Shown here: positions 26,264 through 35,043 of the stretch, in pieces
Position numbering within the stretch: the stretch's first letter is position 1
Layout of the letters: each line of letters begins with the position of its first letter
Assembly (NCBI RefSeq): GCF_026341515.1
Contig: NZ_JAPEOK010000001.1
Coordinates: 7,936,001-8,000,000, forward strand
Direction of reading: 5' to 3'
Length of the DNA: 64,000 bases
From: Streptomyces sp. NBC_00878
Lineage (GTDB): Bacteria; Actinomycetota; Actinomycetes; Streptomycetales; Streptomycetaceae
Notes under the pieces: generated by a model
What the model saw: the letters and a program-made list of their open reading frames with translations, nothing else
Databases searched by the model: none
What the model was told of the DNA's origin: nothing
Made by a program: the position numbers and the translations under genes

Positions 26264-27652
26264 TCAGTCGTGCGAGTGCAGCGGCTTGCCGGCCAGGGCC
26301 AGGTGGGCCTCGCCCATCGCTTCGTTCTGGGTCGGGTGGGCGTGGATGAGCTGCGCGACCTCGGCGGGCAGCGCCTCCCAGTTGTAGATCAGCTGGGCCT
26401 CGCCCACCTGCTCGCCCATGCGGTCGCCGACCATGTGGACGCCGACCACGGCACCGTCCTTGACCTGGACGAGCTTGATCTCGCCCGCGGTCTTGAGGAT
26501 CTTGCTCTTGCCGTTGCCCGCGAGGTTGTACTTCAGAGCGACGACCTTGTCCGCACCGTAGATCTCCTTGGCCTTGGCCTCGGTGATCCCCACGGAGGCG
26601 ACCTCGGGGTGGCAGTACGTCACCCGCGGCACGCCGTCGTAGTCGATCGGAACGGTCTTCAGACCGGCGAGACGCTCCGCCACCAGGATGCCCTCGGCGA
26701 AGCCGACGTGCGCGAGCTGGAGCGTCGGGACCAGGTCACCGACCGCCGAGATGGTCGGTACGTTCGTGCGCATGTACTCGTCGACGAGGACGTAGCCGCG
26801 GTCCATCGCGACGCCCTGCTCCTCGTAGCCGAGACCGGCGGAGACCGGGCCGCGGCCGATGGCGACCAGGAGGATCTCGGCCTCGAAGGTCTTGCCGTCG
26901 GCGAGGGTCACGCGCACGCCGTCCTGCGTGTACTCGGCCTTCTCGAAGAACGTGCCGAGGTTGAACTTGATGCCGCGCTTGCGGAAGGCGCGCTCAAGAA
27001 GCTTGGAGCTGTTGTCGTCCTCGACCGGGACGAGGTGCTTGAGGCCCTCGATGACCGTGACGTCGGTGCCGAAGGACTTCCACGCGGAGGCGAACTCGAC
27101 GCCGATGACGCCGCCGCCCAGCACGATCGCGGACTGCGGGACGCGGTCCAGCTTCAGCGCGTGGTCCGAGGAGACGATGCGGTCGCCGTCGATGTCCAGG
27201 CCCGGCAGCGACTTCGGCACGGAGCCGGTCGCCAGGAGCACGTGGCGGCCCTGGATGCGCTGGCCGTTGACGTCCACGGTGGTCGGGGACGACAGACGGC
27301 CCTCGCCCTCGATGTACGTCACCTTGCGCGAGGCCACCAGGCCCTGCAGGCCCTTGTAGAGGCCGCTGATCACGTCGTCCTTGTACTTGTGGACGGCGTT
27401 GATGTCGATGCCCTGGAACGTTGTCAGGACACCGTACTGGTCCGCCTCGCGTGCCTGGTCGGCGATCTCGCCGGCGTGCAGCAGGGCCTTGGTGGGAATG
27501 CAGCCGTTGTGCAGGCAGGTGCCGCCGAGCTTGTTCTTCTCGATCAGGGCGACGTCCAGGCCCAGCTGCGCTCCGCGCAGGGCCGCGGCGTAGCCGCCGC
27601 TACCACCGCCGAGGATCACTAGGTCGAAAACGGTGCTGGCGTCGTTCGCCAC
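26264..27652 (-). CDS. lpdA: Dihydrolipoyl dehydrogenase
   Basis: FAD-dependent E3 that reoxidises dihydrolipoamide with NAD+. 462 residues: FAD motif LVILGGGSGGYAAALRGA, redox-active disulfide GGTCLHNGC (C46/C51), NAD motif IVLGGGVIGVEFA, and the C-terminal His-Glu pair HAHPTQNEAMGE. GTG at 27652 follows GGAGG; the open frame 348 nt further upstream is mostly repeat DNA. Upstream gene of the lpdA-sucB pair. Confidence 0.96.
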   Translation of the reverse strand: MANDASTVFDLVILGGGSGGYAAALRGAQLGLDVALIEKNKLGGTCLHNGCIPTKALLHAGEIADQAREADQYGVLTTFQGIDINAVHKYKDDVISGLYKGLQGLVASRKVTYIEGEGRLSSPTTVDVNGQRIQGRHVLLATGSVPKSLPGLDIDGDRIVSSDHALKLDRVPQSAIVLGGGVIGVEFASAWKSFGTDVTVIEGLKHLVPVEDDNSSKLLERAFRKRGIKFNLGTFFEKAEYTQDGVRVTLADGKTFEAEILLVAIGRGPVSAGLGYEEQGVAMDRGYVLVDEYMRTNVPTISAVGDLVPTLQLAHVGFAEGILVAERLAGLKTVPIDYDGVPRVTYCHPEVASVGITEAKAKEIYGADKVVALKYNLAGNGKSKILKTAGEIKLVQVKDGAVVGVHMVGDRMGEQVGEAQLIYNWEALPAEVAQLIHAHPTQNEAMGEAHLALAGKPLHSHD

Positions 27653-27837
27653 GTCACGTCCTCCATGCATGTGCGCCGTACGCCGGTCTTCAGTGACCGG
27701 GCGGCGGCTGGTGTCCGGCCGCTCTTTCTTCGGCCCTGTGGTGGGCCCTGTCCTGCCGAGAACCCATCTTCGCACTTGTCGACGGCAGGCGGGACGCCGG
27801 GCCGGGCTGTGAGACGTCTGATCGATCACACGGCCGG

Positions 27838-28000
27838 ACCGGCGCCCCTTCGGGGGCGCGAGGCTGCATCGATATGCGGCTCCGCCGCGATGGGGGTCCC
27901 CCCGCTCATGGGGGTCCCCCCGCTCGAGCGAAGCCGAGAGTGGGGGAGAAGCCGAGAGTGGGGGAGCGATCGGCCCCCACCGGCCCCCACCGGCCCGCAC
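27838..28000. repeat. Intergenic palindromic repeat family 1, copy E, with nested element
   Basis: Carries GGCTGCATCGATATGCGG, CTCCGCCGCGATGGGGGTCC twice in tandem form, AGTGGGGGAG, and CGGCCCCCACCGG repeated. It occupies most of the 387-bp gap between the lpdA start and the pepA stop; the remainder (27653-27837) should hold the lpdA promoter. Confidence 0.85.
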
Positions 28001-28039
28001 CCGCCGTCCGACGGTCCGAACCGAGTCAGTGGGCGAACC

Positions 28040-29587
28040 TCAGCCCAAATCACCCGCGGCCGTGATCTCCGCCAGCCGCACCAGAGTCCGTACGGCAGAC
28101 CCCGTCCCGCCCTTGGGCGTGTAGCCGAACGGCCCCTGCTCATTGAAGGCGGGCCCCGCGATGTCGAGGTGCGCCCACGTGATCCCCTCGCCCACGAACT
28201 CCTTGAGGAAGAGTCCGGCGACCAGGCCGCCGCCGTACCGCTCGCCCATGTTGGCGATGTCGGCGGTCGGGGAGTCCATCCCCTTCTTCAGGTGCTCCGG
28301 CAGCGGCATCGGCCAGGCGGCCTCGCCGACCTCCTCGGCGGCCTCGTGCACCGCCGTACGGAACGCGTCGTCGTTCGCCATGACGCCGAACGTCCGGTTC
28401 CCGAGGGCGAGCATCATCGCCCCGGTCAGCGTCGCGACGTCGACGATCGCGTCCGGGGTCTCCTCGGAGGCCTTGGCGAGCGCGTCGGCGAGGACGAGCC
28501 GGCCCTCGGCGTCGGTGTTGAGGACCTCGACGGTCTTGCCGCTGTACATGCGCAGCACGTCGCCGGGGCGGGTGGCGGAACCGGAGGGCATGTTCTCGGC
28601 CAGCGCGAGCCAGCCGGTCACGTTGACATCGAGGCCCAGCCGCGAGGCGGCGACGACCGCGGCGAACACGGCGGCGGCGCCGCTCATGTCGCACTTCATC
28701 GTCTCGTTGTGCCCGGCGGGCTTCAGCGAGATGCCGCCCGAGTCGTAGGTGATGCCCTTGCCGACGAAGGCGAGGTGCTTCTTCGCCTTGGAGGAGGTGT
28801 ACGACAGCTTCACCAGGCGGGGCGCGGACTCGGAGCCGGCGCCGACGCCGAGGATGCCGCCGTACCCGCCCTTCTCCAGGGCCTTCTCGTCGAGCACCTG
28901 CACCTTGATGCCGTGCTCCTTGGCCGCGGCCTGCGCGACGGCCGCGAAGGCCTCGGGGTTGAGGTCGTTCGGCGGGGTGTTGACGAGGTCACGGGCGCGG
29001 TTCAGCTCCTCGGACACGGCGGTGGCACGCTCGATCGCCGCCTTGAACGCCTTGTCGCGGGGCTTGCCGCCGAGCAGCGTGGCCTCGACGAGCGGGGCCT
29101 TGCCGTTCTTGGCGTCCTTCCCGCCGTCGGTCTTGGCGGTCTCCTTGTACGCGTCGAAGGAGTACGCGCCGAGCAGCGCGCCCTCGCCGACGGCGCCCGC
29201 GTCGGCGGCGTCCTCGATCGGCAGGGCGAACGCGGCCTTCTTCGTACCGGCGAGGGCGCGCGCGGCGGCACCGGCCGCGCGGCGCAGGGTCTCCCCGGAG
29301 AAGGAACCGTCCTTCGCGGGCAGCGCACCGAGACCGACCGCCAGCACGAGCGGTGCCTTGAAACCGGACGGTGCCGGCAGCTTCGTCACCTCGCCCTCGC
29401 CGCCCGAGGCGCCGAGGGTCTCCAGAACGCCGGCGAGCCTGCCGTCGTACGCCTTGTCCACGGCCTCGGCGCCCGGTGCCACGACCAGGTCCCCGGACTT
29501 GGGCCCGGTGCCCTTGGCGACACCGACGACGATGGCGTCGACCCGCAGGCCGGGCGCCGCGGCGGTGCTGAGAGTGAGAGCAGTCAC
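28040..29587 (-). CDS. pepA: Leucyl (cytosol M17) aminopeptidase
   Basis: Two-metal exopeptidase releasing N-terminal residues from peptides in the cytosol. 515 residues with an N-terminal macro-like domain and a C-terminal M17 domain: GKGITYDSGGISLKPAG, MKCDMSGAAAV and the signature NTDAEGRLVLADALA. The family is hexameric and uses Zn/Mn. GTG at 29587 (VTALTLSTAAAPG) is the start judged by family N-terminus; an ATG 105 nt upstream is in less plausible sequence. Convergent with none; divergent from the polysaccharide locus across 282 bp. Confidence 0.94.
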   Translation of the reverse strand: MTALTLSTAAAPGLRVDAIVVGVAKGTGPKSGDLVVAPGAEAVDKAYDGRLAGVLETLGASGGEGEVTKLPAPSGFKAPLVLAVGLGALPAKDGSFSGETLRRAAGAAARALAGTKKAAFALPIEDAADAGAVGEGALLGAYSFDAYKETAKTDGGKDAKNGKAPLVEATLLGGKPRDKAFKAAIERATAVSEELNRARDLVNTPPNDLNPEAFAAVAQAAAKEHGIKVQVLDEKALEKGGYGGILGVGAGSESAPRLVKLSYTSSKAKKHLAFVGKGITYDSGGISLKPAGHNETMKCDMSGAAAVFAAVVAASRLGLDVNVTGWLALAENMPSGSATRPGDVLRMYSGKTVEVLNTDAEGRLVLADALAKASEETPDAIVDVATLTGAMMLALGNRTFGVMANDDAFRTAVHEAAEEVGEAAWPMPLPEHLKKGMDSPTADIANMGERYGGGLVAGLFLKEFVGEGITWAHLDIAGPAFNEQGPFGYTPKGGTGSAVRTLVRLAEITAAGDLG

Positions 29588-29869
29588 GGTGGTGAAATCT
29601 CGCTTCCATAGAGTTGCTGTGGCCGTCGGGGGTGAGGGCGGCCGGGGCGGTGGAGTACCGGGCACGAGCCTACGCGCGGTCGCGTGTTTCACTCATTCCA
29701 GCGGGGATTCATCCCCGCTTGGCCGCCTGGCCACTTCTCACCCCTCACTCCTGTGACCTGAGCCACACTCCTTGTATTTGCGGTGGGTAAACGGTTCATC
29801 GCTTTGCATCATTTCCACGGAACCTCCTCGAATCGACCGTGAGGGGGATCCGGTGGGGGAGGGGCGAAC

Positions 29870-31906
29870 ATGGCGCAGAGAGCGCCCAGATGGAGAAACG
29901 CGGCCGCTGTCATGGCGGCCGCCGGTCTGCTGGCCCTGGGGCTGGGAACCCCCGGGGCGTCGGCGGCGGAAGAGCCGCGCATCGATCTGAGGGTGCTCGT
30001 CGTCGACAACGGCGACAGCCCCGTGGAAGCCGTCACGGAGGAGCTGAAGACCACCGGCGTCCCGTATACGACCGTCGACCTGAACGACTCGGGGCGCCCG
30101 ACGATCAACGAGGCGTTCCTGAGCGACACGGTGGACGGCACGCCGCGTGCCAAGTACCAGGGCGTCGTACTGCCCAACGAGGCGCCGTTCGGGGCGGGTT
30201 CGGCCGAGCAGACCGCCCTTGAGGCGTACGAGCGGACCTTCGGCATCCCCCAGGTCGACGCCTACACCTGGGCGCACCCCGGGGTCGGCCTCGACTACAC
30301 GAACGCGGGCGGCTGGGCCGGCACGCTCGACGGCCGTGAGGCGGCGGTCACCGCGGCGGGCGGGGCGGGGTATTTCGGCTATCTCGACGGGCCGCTGACG
30401 TTCGAGGACAACTCGGCTTCCGTCCAGGAGAGTTACGGCTTCGTGGCCCGGCCGCGCGAGGGCTTCACCAGCTACGTGGACATGGCCGTGCCCGGCGGGA
30501 CGGGCCGCGGCAGCCTGGTCGGCGAGTACGCGCACGACGGGCGCCGCGAACTCGTCGTGACCTTCGCGTACAACCACTACCAGCAGCAGTTCCGCGTTCT
30601 TGCCCGTGGCATTGTCGAATGGCTGACTCAGGGCGTACACCTGGGTCAGAACAGGAACTATTTTTCTGTCCATGTCGATGATGTGTTCGCACCCGACAGC
30701 CGCTGGGACACCGAACGCAACTGCACACCCGGCGACTTCGACTGCGTGGGCGGTGACGGTGAGGGAACCACGCCGATCCGTATGACCGCGGCCGACGCGG
30801 TGTACGCCGCCCAGTGGCAGCGGGACAGCGGCTTCACCCTCGACATGGTCTACAACGCCGGAGCGGGCGAGGAGTGGAAGAGCGAGAACGGCAACGTGGA
30901 CGCGCTGGCCGACCAACTCCTCGCGGACAAGGGCGAGTACCGCTGGGTCAACCACACCTACACGCACCCCTTCCTCGGCTGCGTCCAGGACACCAGCACC
31001 GTGCCGTGGAGCTGTGCGAAGAACACCGACGGCTCGACCCAGTACGTGAGCCGCGCCGACATCTCGGCGGAGATCCGCGACAACAACCTGTGGGCGGCGA
31101 GCCACGGACTGCCCGTCGACACCAGCGAGTTGGTGACCGGCGAGCACTCCGGCCTCAAGAGCCTGCCGCAGCAGCCGGACGACAACCCGAACCTCGCCGG
31201 CGCCCTCGCGGACAACGGAGCCGAGTGGACCGCCTCCGACAACTCCCGTGAACCGCAGCAGCGTTCGGTGGGCGGCGCCCTGACAGTGCCCCGCTACCCG
31301 ATGAACGTGTACTACAACACCGGCACGGCCGAGGAGATGGCCGACGAGTACAACTGGATCTACACCTCGACGGCCGACGGCGGCAGCGGCATCTGCGAGA
31401 ACAACCCGACCTCGACCTGCCTCGACGAGCCGCTGGACGGGGCGACCGGCTACGCGTCGTACATCGTCCCGCAGGAGGCGCGCACCGCCCTCGGCCACGC
31501 CGTGGGCAACGACCCGCGCCCGCACTACGTGCACCAGTCCAACCTGGCCGAGGACCGGCTGTTCTACCCGGTCGTGGACAAGGTGCTCGCCGACTACCGC
31601 GCGCTCTACGCCGACAACGCACCGCTGGAGAACCCGCGGCAGAGCGCCATCGGCACCGAGCTGAAGAATCGTGCCGCCTGGCAGCAGTCCGTCGCCGACG
31701 GTGAGGTCACGGCGTACCGCGTCGGCACCACCGTCACTGTCACCGCACCGTCCGGGACCCGGATCCCGGTCACCGCACCGGAAGGAACGCTCAAGCAACT
31801 CCTGCTCGGCACCACCGCGTTCGGGACGCCCTACGCGGGGGAGCGCTCGGCCTGGACCACGCCGGACGCTCTGCAGACCGCCCTCACCCTGAAACTGCCC
31901 GCATAA
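29870..31906 (+). CDS. Secreted Agd3-like (CE18-type) polysaccharide deacetylase
   Basis: 678 residues with a signal peptide (RRW-less but clear: WRNAAAVMAAAGLLALGLG, AxA-type end GASAAEE). The N-terminal ~230 residues are a β-rich/Rossmann-like domain as in Agd3; then FSVHVDDVF (Asp270/Asp271) and HTYTHP (His362-366) give the Asp-His-His metal triad of polysaccharide deacetylases. Fungal Agd3 deacetylates galactosaminogalactan (GAG) GalNAc. Here the enzyme would act outside the cell on the polymer made by the next genes. ATG follows GGAGGGG. A patch around the HVDD motif uses AT-rich codons unlike the rest. Family is known; substrate is inferred. Confidence 0.75.
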   Translation: MAQRAPRWRNAAAVMAAAGLLALGLGTPGASAAEEPRIDLRVLVVDNGDSPVEAVTEELKTTGVPYTTVDLNDSGRPTINEAFLSDTVDGTPRAKYQGVVLPNEAPFGAGSAEQTALEAYERTFGIPQVDAYTWAHPGVGLDYTNAGGWAGTLDGREAAVTAAGGAGYFGYLDGPLTFEDNSASVQESYGFVARPREGFTSYVDMAVPGGTGRGSLVGEYAHDGRRELVVTFAYNHYQQQFRVLARGIVEWLTQGVHLGQNRNYFSVHVDDVFAPDSRWDTERNCTPGDFDCVGGDGEGTTPIRMTAADAVYAAQWQRDSGFTLDMVYNAGAGEEWKSENGNVDALADQLLADKGEYRWVNHTYTHPFLGCVQDTSTVPWSCAKNTDGSTQYVSRADISAEIRDNNLWAASHGLPVDTSELVTGEHSGLKSLPQQPDDNPNLAGALADNGAEWTASDNSREPQQRSVGGALTVPRYPMNVYYNTGTAEEMADEYNWIYTSTADGGSGICENNPTSTCLDEPLDGATGYASYIVPQEARTALGHAVGNDPRPHYVHQSNLAEDRLFYPVVDKVLADYRALYADNAPLENPRQSAIGTELKNRAAWQQSVADGEVTAYRVGTTVTVTAPSGTRIPVTAPEGTLKQLLLGTTAFGTPYAGERSAWTTPDALQTALTLKLPA

Positions 31907-31999
31907 CGGAGAGCAGCGCCACAGCACGACGCGCGTCCCGGCCAAGACCGGCCGGGGCGCGCCACCGAGCCGTAAGAAATGTTCCAGGGGGGAACACGC

Positions 32000-33523
32000 A
32001 TGATGAGCACAGGCCGTCATGTCACCATGCTCACGGAGGGCACGTATCCACTGGTCCACGGCGGGGTCAGCACCTGGTGCGACCAACTCGTGAAGGGGAT
32101 GCCCGAAGTCGAGTTCAACGTCGTCTCACTGTCCGGCAACGGCCGCGAACCCGTGACCTGGGAGCTGCCGAACAACGTCTACCAGCACACGTCCGTACCG
32201 CTGTGGGGCACGCTGCAGGGATCCCGGCGCGCACCGCGCGGCCCCGCCCGCCGCCGCTTCATCGACACCTATGAGCGGTTCCTGCTGTCGTTCCTCGACC
32301 CCGAGGCGCACTGCGACTTCGGCGAGGCGTTCTACGAACTGGCCCAACTCGCGCGTGACGGACGGCTGTCGGCCGCCCTGCGCACCGAGGCCGCCCTGCG
32401 CTCGCTGATGTGGATCTGGACCATGCCGCATCTGCCGACCGCCCGGGCCCGCCCCACCGTGCACGACGCGCTGACGGCGACCGACCTGCTGGAGCACGCG
32501 CTGCGCCCGCTGAGCGTCCGGCTGCCCGAGGACTCCGTCTCGCACGCCACCGGCAGCGGCCTGGCCACGCTCCCGGCCCTGGCCGCACGGCAGTTGGACG
32601 GCATCCCGTTCCTGCTCACCGAGCACGGCATCTATCTGCGTGAGCGCTACCTCGGCTACCGCAGCGACGCACAGCGCTGGCCCGTCAAGGCCCTGATGCT
32701 CGGCTTCTACCGCGAGCTCAACACCCTCGGCTACCAGACGGCCGACCTGATCACCCCGTGCAACCAGTACAACCGCCGCTGGGAGGAGCGCGGCGGCGCC
32801 GACCCCGACAAGATCCGTACCGTCTACAACGGCGTCGACCCCGCCGCCTTCCCGCACGCCGGACCCGAACCGGACGTCCCCACGCTCACCTGGTGCGGTC
32901 GCGTCGACCCCATCAAGGACCTCGAGACGCTGCTACGCGCGTACGGCATGGTGCGCGCCGAACTCCCCGAGACCAGGCTGCGGTTGTTCGGCCCGGTACC
33001 GCCCGGCGGCGAGGCGTACAAGACCAGGCTGGAGAAGCTCGGCGCCGAGCTGGGCGTCACGGACGGGCTCACCTTCGAGGGCCGGATCAGCGAGGTGTGG
33101 CGGGCCTACGCGGCCGGGCACGTCGTGATGCTCTCCTCCATCTCCGAGGGCTTCCCCTTCTCGATCATCGAGGCCATGTCCTGCGGCCGGACCACGGTCT
33201 CCACCGACGTGGGCGGCGTCAGCGAGGCGGTCGGCGACACCGGGCTCGTGGTGCCGCCGCGCGAGCCCGAGAAGATGGCCGCGGCCGCGCTCGTCCTGCT
33301 GAAGGACGACGAACGCCGCCTGGAACTGGGCCAGTTGTCCCGCCAGCGCGTCATCGAGCGCTTCACGCTGCGCCGCTCCGTGGACGCTTTCCGGACGATC
33401 TACCAGGAGCTCGCGGGCCTGCCCGAGGTGTACGAGCCCACGCTGGAGACCGTCGCCGACTGGACCCTCGAACTGCGCGACCCCTGGTACCAGGCCGTCG
33501 CGACGGACGGGACCGGCTGGTGA
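32000..33523 (+). CDS. pelF: PelF-type GT4 glycosyltransferase
   Basis: 507 residues, the same length as Pseudomonas PelF. N-terminal DUF3492 region MLTEGTYPLVHGGVSTWCDQ, central TEHGIYLRER, then the GT-B C-terminal half with YNGVDPAAFP and the E-x7-E motif of retaining GT4 enzymes (E383/E391 in SEGFPFSIIEAM). PelF polymerises UDP-GalNAc/GlcNAc in Pel synthesis. ATG at 32000 follows AGGGGGG; the next gene starts inside its stop (GTGA), so the two are coupled. Cytosolic, probably associated with the membrane protein that follows. Confidence 0.88.
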   Translation: MMSTGRHVTMLTEGTYPLVHGGVSTWCDQLVKGMPEVEFNVVSLSGNGREPVTWELPNNVYQHTSVPLWGTLQGSRRAPRGPARRRFIDTYERFLLSFLDPEAHCDFGEAFYELAQLARDGRLSAALRTEAALRSLMWIWTMPHLPTARARPTVHDALTATDLLEHALRPLSVRLPEDSVSHATGSGLATLPALAARQLDGIPFLLTEHGIYLRERYLGYRSDAQRWPVKALMLGFYRELNTLGYQTADLITPCNQYNRRWEERGGADPDKIRTVYNGVDPAAFPHAGPEPDVPTLTWCGRVDPIKDLETLLRAYGMVRAELPETRLRLFGPVPPGGEAYKTRLEKLGAELGVTDGLTFEGRISEVWRAYAAGHVVMLSSISEGFPFSIIEAMSCGRTTVSTDVGGVSEAVGDTGLVVPPREPEKMAAAALVLLKDDERRLELGQLSRQRVIERFTLRRSVDAFRTIYQELAGLPEVYEPTLETVADWTLELRDPWYQAVATDGTGW

Positions 33524-35043
33524 GCGGATCGATCCGAATGCCGCCCGGCTCGCGGCCCGACATGCTCCCCTATGTGCCGCGCCAGCGCCGTCCCAGCTGG
33601 GCGGAACCCGACCCGGTGGACGAACTCGCCACGCGACTGGAGGAGTTCATAGCCGCCGCCGTCCACCCGGACGAGATAGCCGCGATCCTGGAGTCCGACG
33701 GCATGTCGGACGACCAGATACGCGAGAAGTACGGCTGCAAGGACTCCTTCTCGCTCGCCGAGGAGCTGTACGAGCGCGTCGAGCGCCGCCACCCCGAACC
33801 CTCGGGACCGGCCCACGACCCGTGGCAAATCGGCCTGCTGGGCTGCCTGTTGAGAGGCGTCGTCTTCGCGCTGCCCGGCCTCGGCTACGTCCTCGGGGCG
33901 CCCCTCCTCGCGGGCCCGCAGGACGGCTTCGGGCTCCCCGCCGGTACGGTCCCGCTGCTGGCCGGCGCCCTGTGCGGCTGGGCCTGGAACCAAGGCCTCG
34001 CCTATCGGGCGTACTCCTGGCTGGGGTTGGGCGACAAGGGGGCCGCCCGCCGCTCGCTCCTCGTCGGGGCACCCGTGGGCGCACTGCTCGGCTCGCTCGT
34101 CGCCCTGGCCGTCGCCCCCGGTCACCTCGGCGCGGTCGCCTTCGCCGCGGGCCAGTCCTGCTACCTCGCGGCGGCCACCGTACTCCTGGTCATGGCCCGT
34201 GAACGGGCCCTGCTCGCCGCGCTGTTGCCCATGGCGGCCGGTGCCGTACTGGCCATGGCCCAGTCGGTCCCGGAGGCCGCGAGACTGGGCCTGCTGCTCG
34301 GCTCGCTCGGTATCGTCGGCGCCCTCGCCGCCATCGAAGTCGCCCCGGCCGTACGGCAGTCGGGAGACGGGACGCGGATCGGCTGGTCCGCCGGGCTCGC
34401 GGCGCTGCTGCCCTTCGGCGGCACCCAGGACACCAAACGGCCGCGCAGCGCGTCGCCCGGGCTCGCCGACGCCCTGCCGTACGCCTTCTTCGGCCTCGGC
34501 AGCGGCGTCCTCGTCGTGTACGTGGCGCTCGGCGACGTCCTGGCCGACGGCTCGACGAGCGCCGCGGTCGCCGCCCCCGCCGCGGTGGCGCTCACGCTGA
34601 GCATGGGGCCGGCCGAGTGGCTGCTCTATCGCTTCCGCAGCGGAAGCCTCGCCGGACTGCGCTCCAGCAGTACGTCACGCGACTTCTGGCGGACCACCGC
34701 GGTCACGCTCGTCAAATGCCTCAGCGGCTACTTGGCCGCGCTGTTCCTGCTCAGCCTCGCCACGGCCGCGCTGTGGCCGCACGCGCCCGGCCTGAGCGGT
34801 GTCCGCCTGACCGCCCTGCTGCTCCTCGGGGTCGTCCTCTGGACCGGCCTGCTGCTCCAGTCGTTCGGCGCCGTCCTGAGTGCCGCGGTGATCTGCTGCG
34901 CGGCGGGGCTCGCCCAGACCGGGGCGCTGCTCGTGGACGGGGTGAGCCCGCACCTGGTCGGCCTCTTCGTCTACGGCGCGGCGGCCGGCGTACTGGCGAC
35001 CCTGGTCTGCTGGCAACTGGGAAGGGCGACCGCCCACAGATGA
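33520..35043 (+). CDS. Polytopic membrane protein, PelG-like by position
   Basis: 507 residues. A ~95-residue cytosolic N-terminus (DELATRLEEFIAAAVHPDEI, MSDDQIREKYGCKDSFSLAE) precedes about 11-12 hydrophobic segments, e.g. LLGCLLRGVVFALPGLGYVL, SLLVGAPVGALLGSLVALAV, SGVRLTALLLLGVVLWTG. Placed between PelF and the spherulin-4 gene with 4-nt overlaps on both sides, it is the natural candidate for the polysaccharide exporter/partner of PelF (PelG role). I see no conclusive sequence signature of PelG itself, so the name is by context. Confidence 0.6.
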   Translation: MSGSIRMPPGSRPDMLPYVPRQRRPSWAEPDPVDELATRLEEFIAAAVHPDEIAAILESDGMSDDQIREKYGCKDSFSLAEELYERVERRHPEPSGPAHDPWQIGLLGCLLRGVVFALPGLGYVLGAPLLAGPQDGFGLPAGTVPLLAGALCGWAWNQGLAYRAYSWLGLGDKGAARRSLLVGAPVGALLGSLVALAVAPGHLGAVAFAAGQSCYLAAATVLLVMARERALLAALLPMAAGAVLAMAQSVPEAARLGLLLGSLGIVGALAAIEVAPAVRQSGDGTRIGWSAGLAALLPFGGTQDTKRPRSASPGLADALPYAFFGLGSGVLVVYVALGDVLADGSTSAAVAAPAAVALTLSMGPAEWLLYRFRSGSLAGLRSSSTSRDFWRTTAVTLVKCLSGYLAALFLLSLATAALWPHAPGLSGVRLTALLLLGVVLWTGLLLQSFGAVLSAAVICCAAGLAQTGALLVDGVSPHLVGLFVYGAAAGVLATLVCWQLGRATAHR

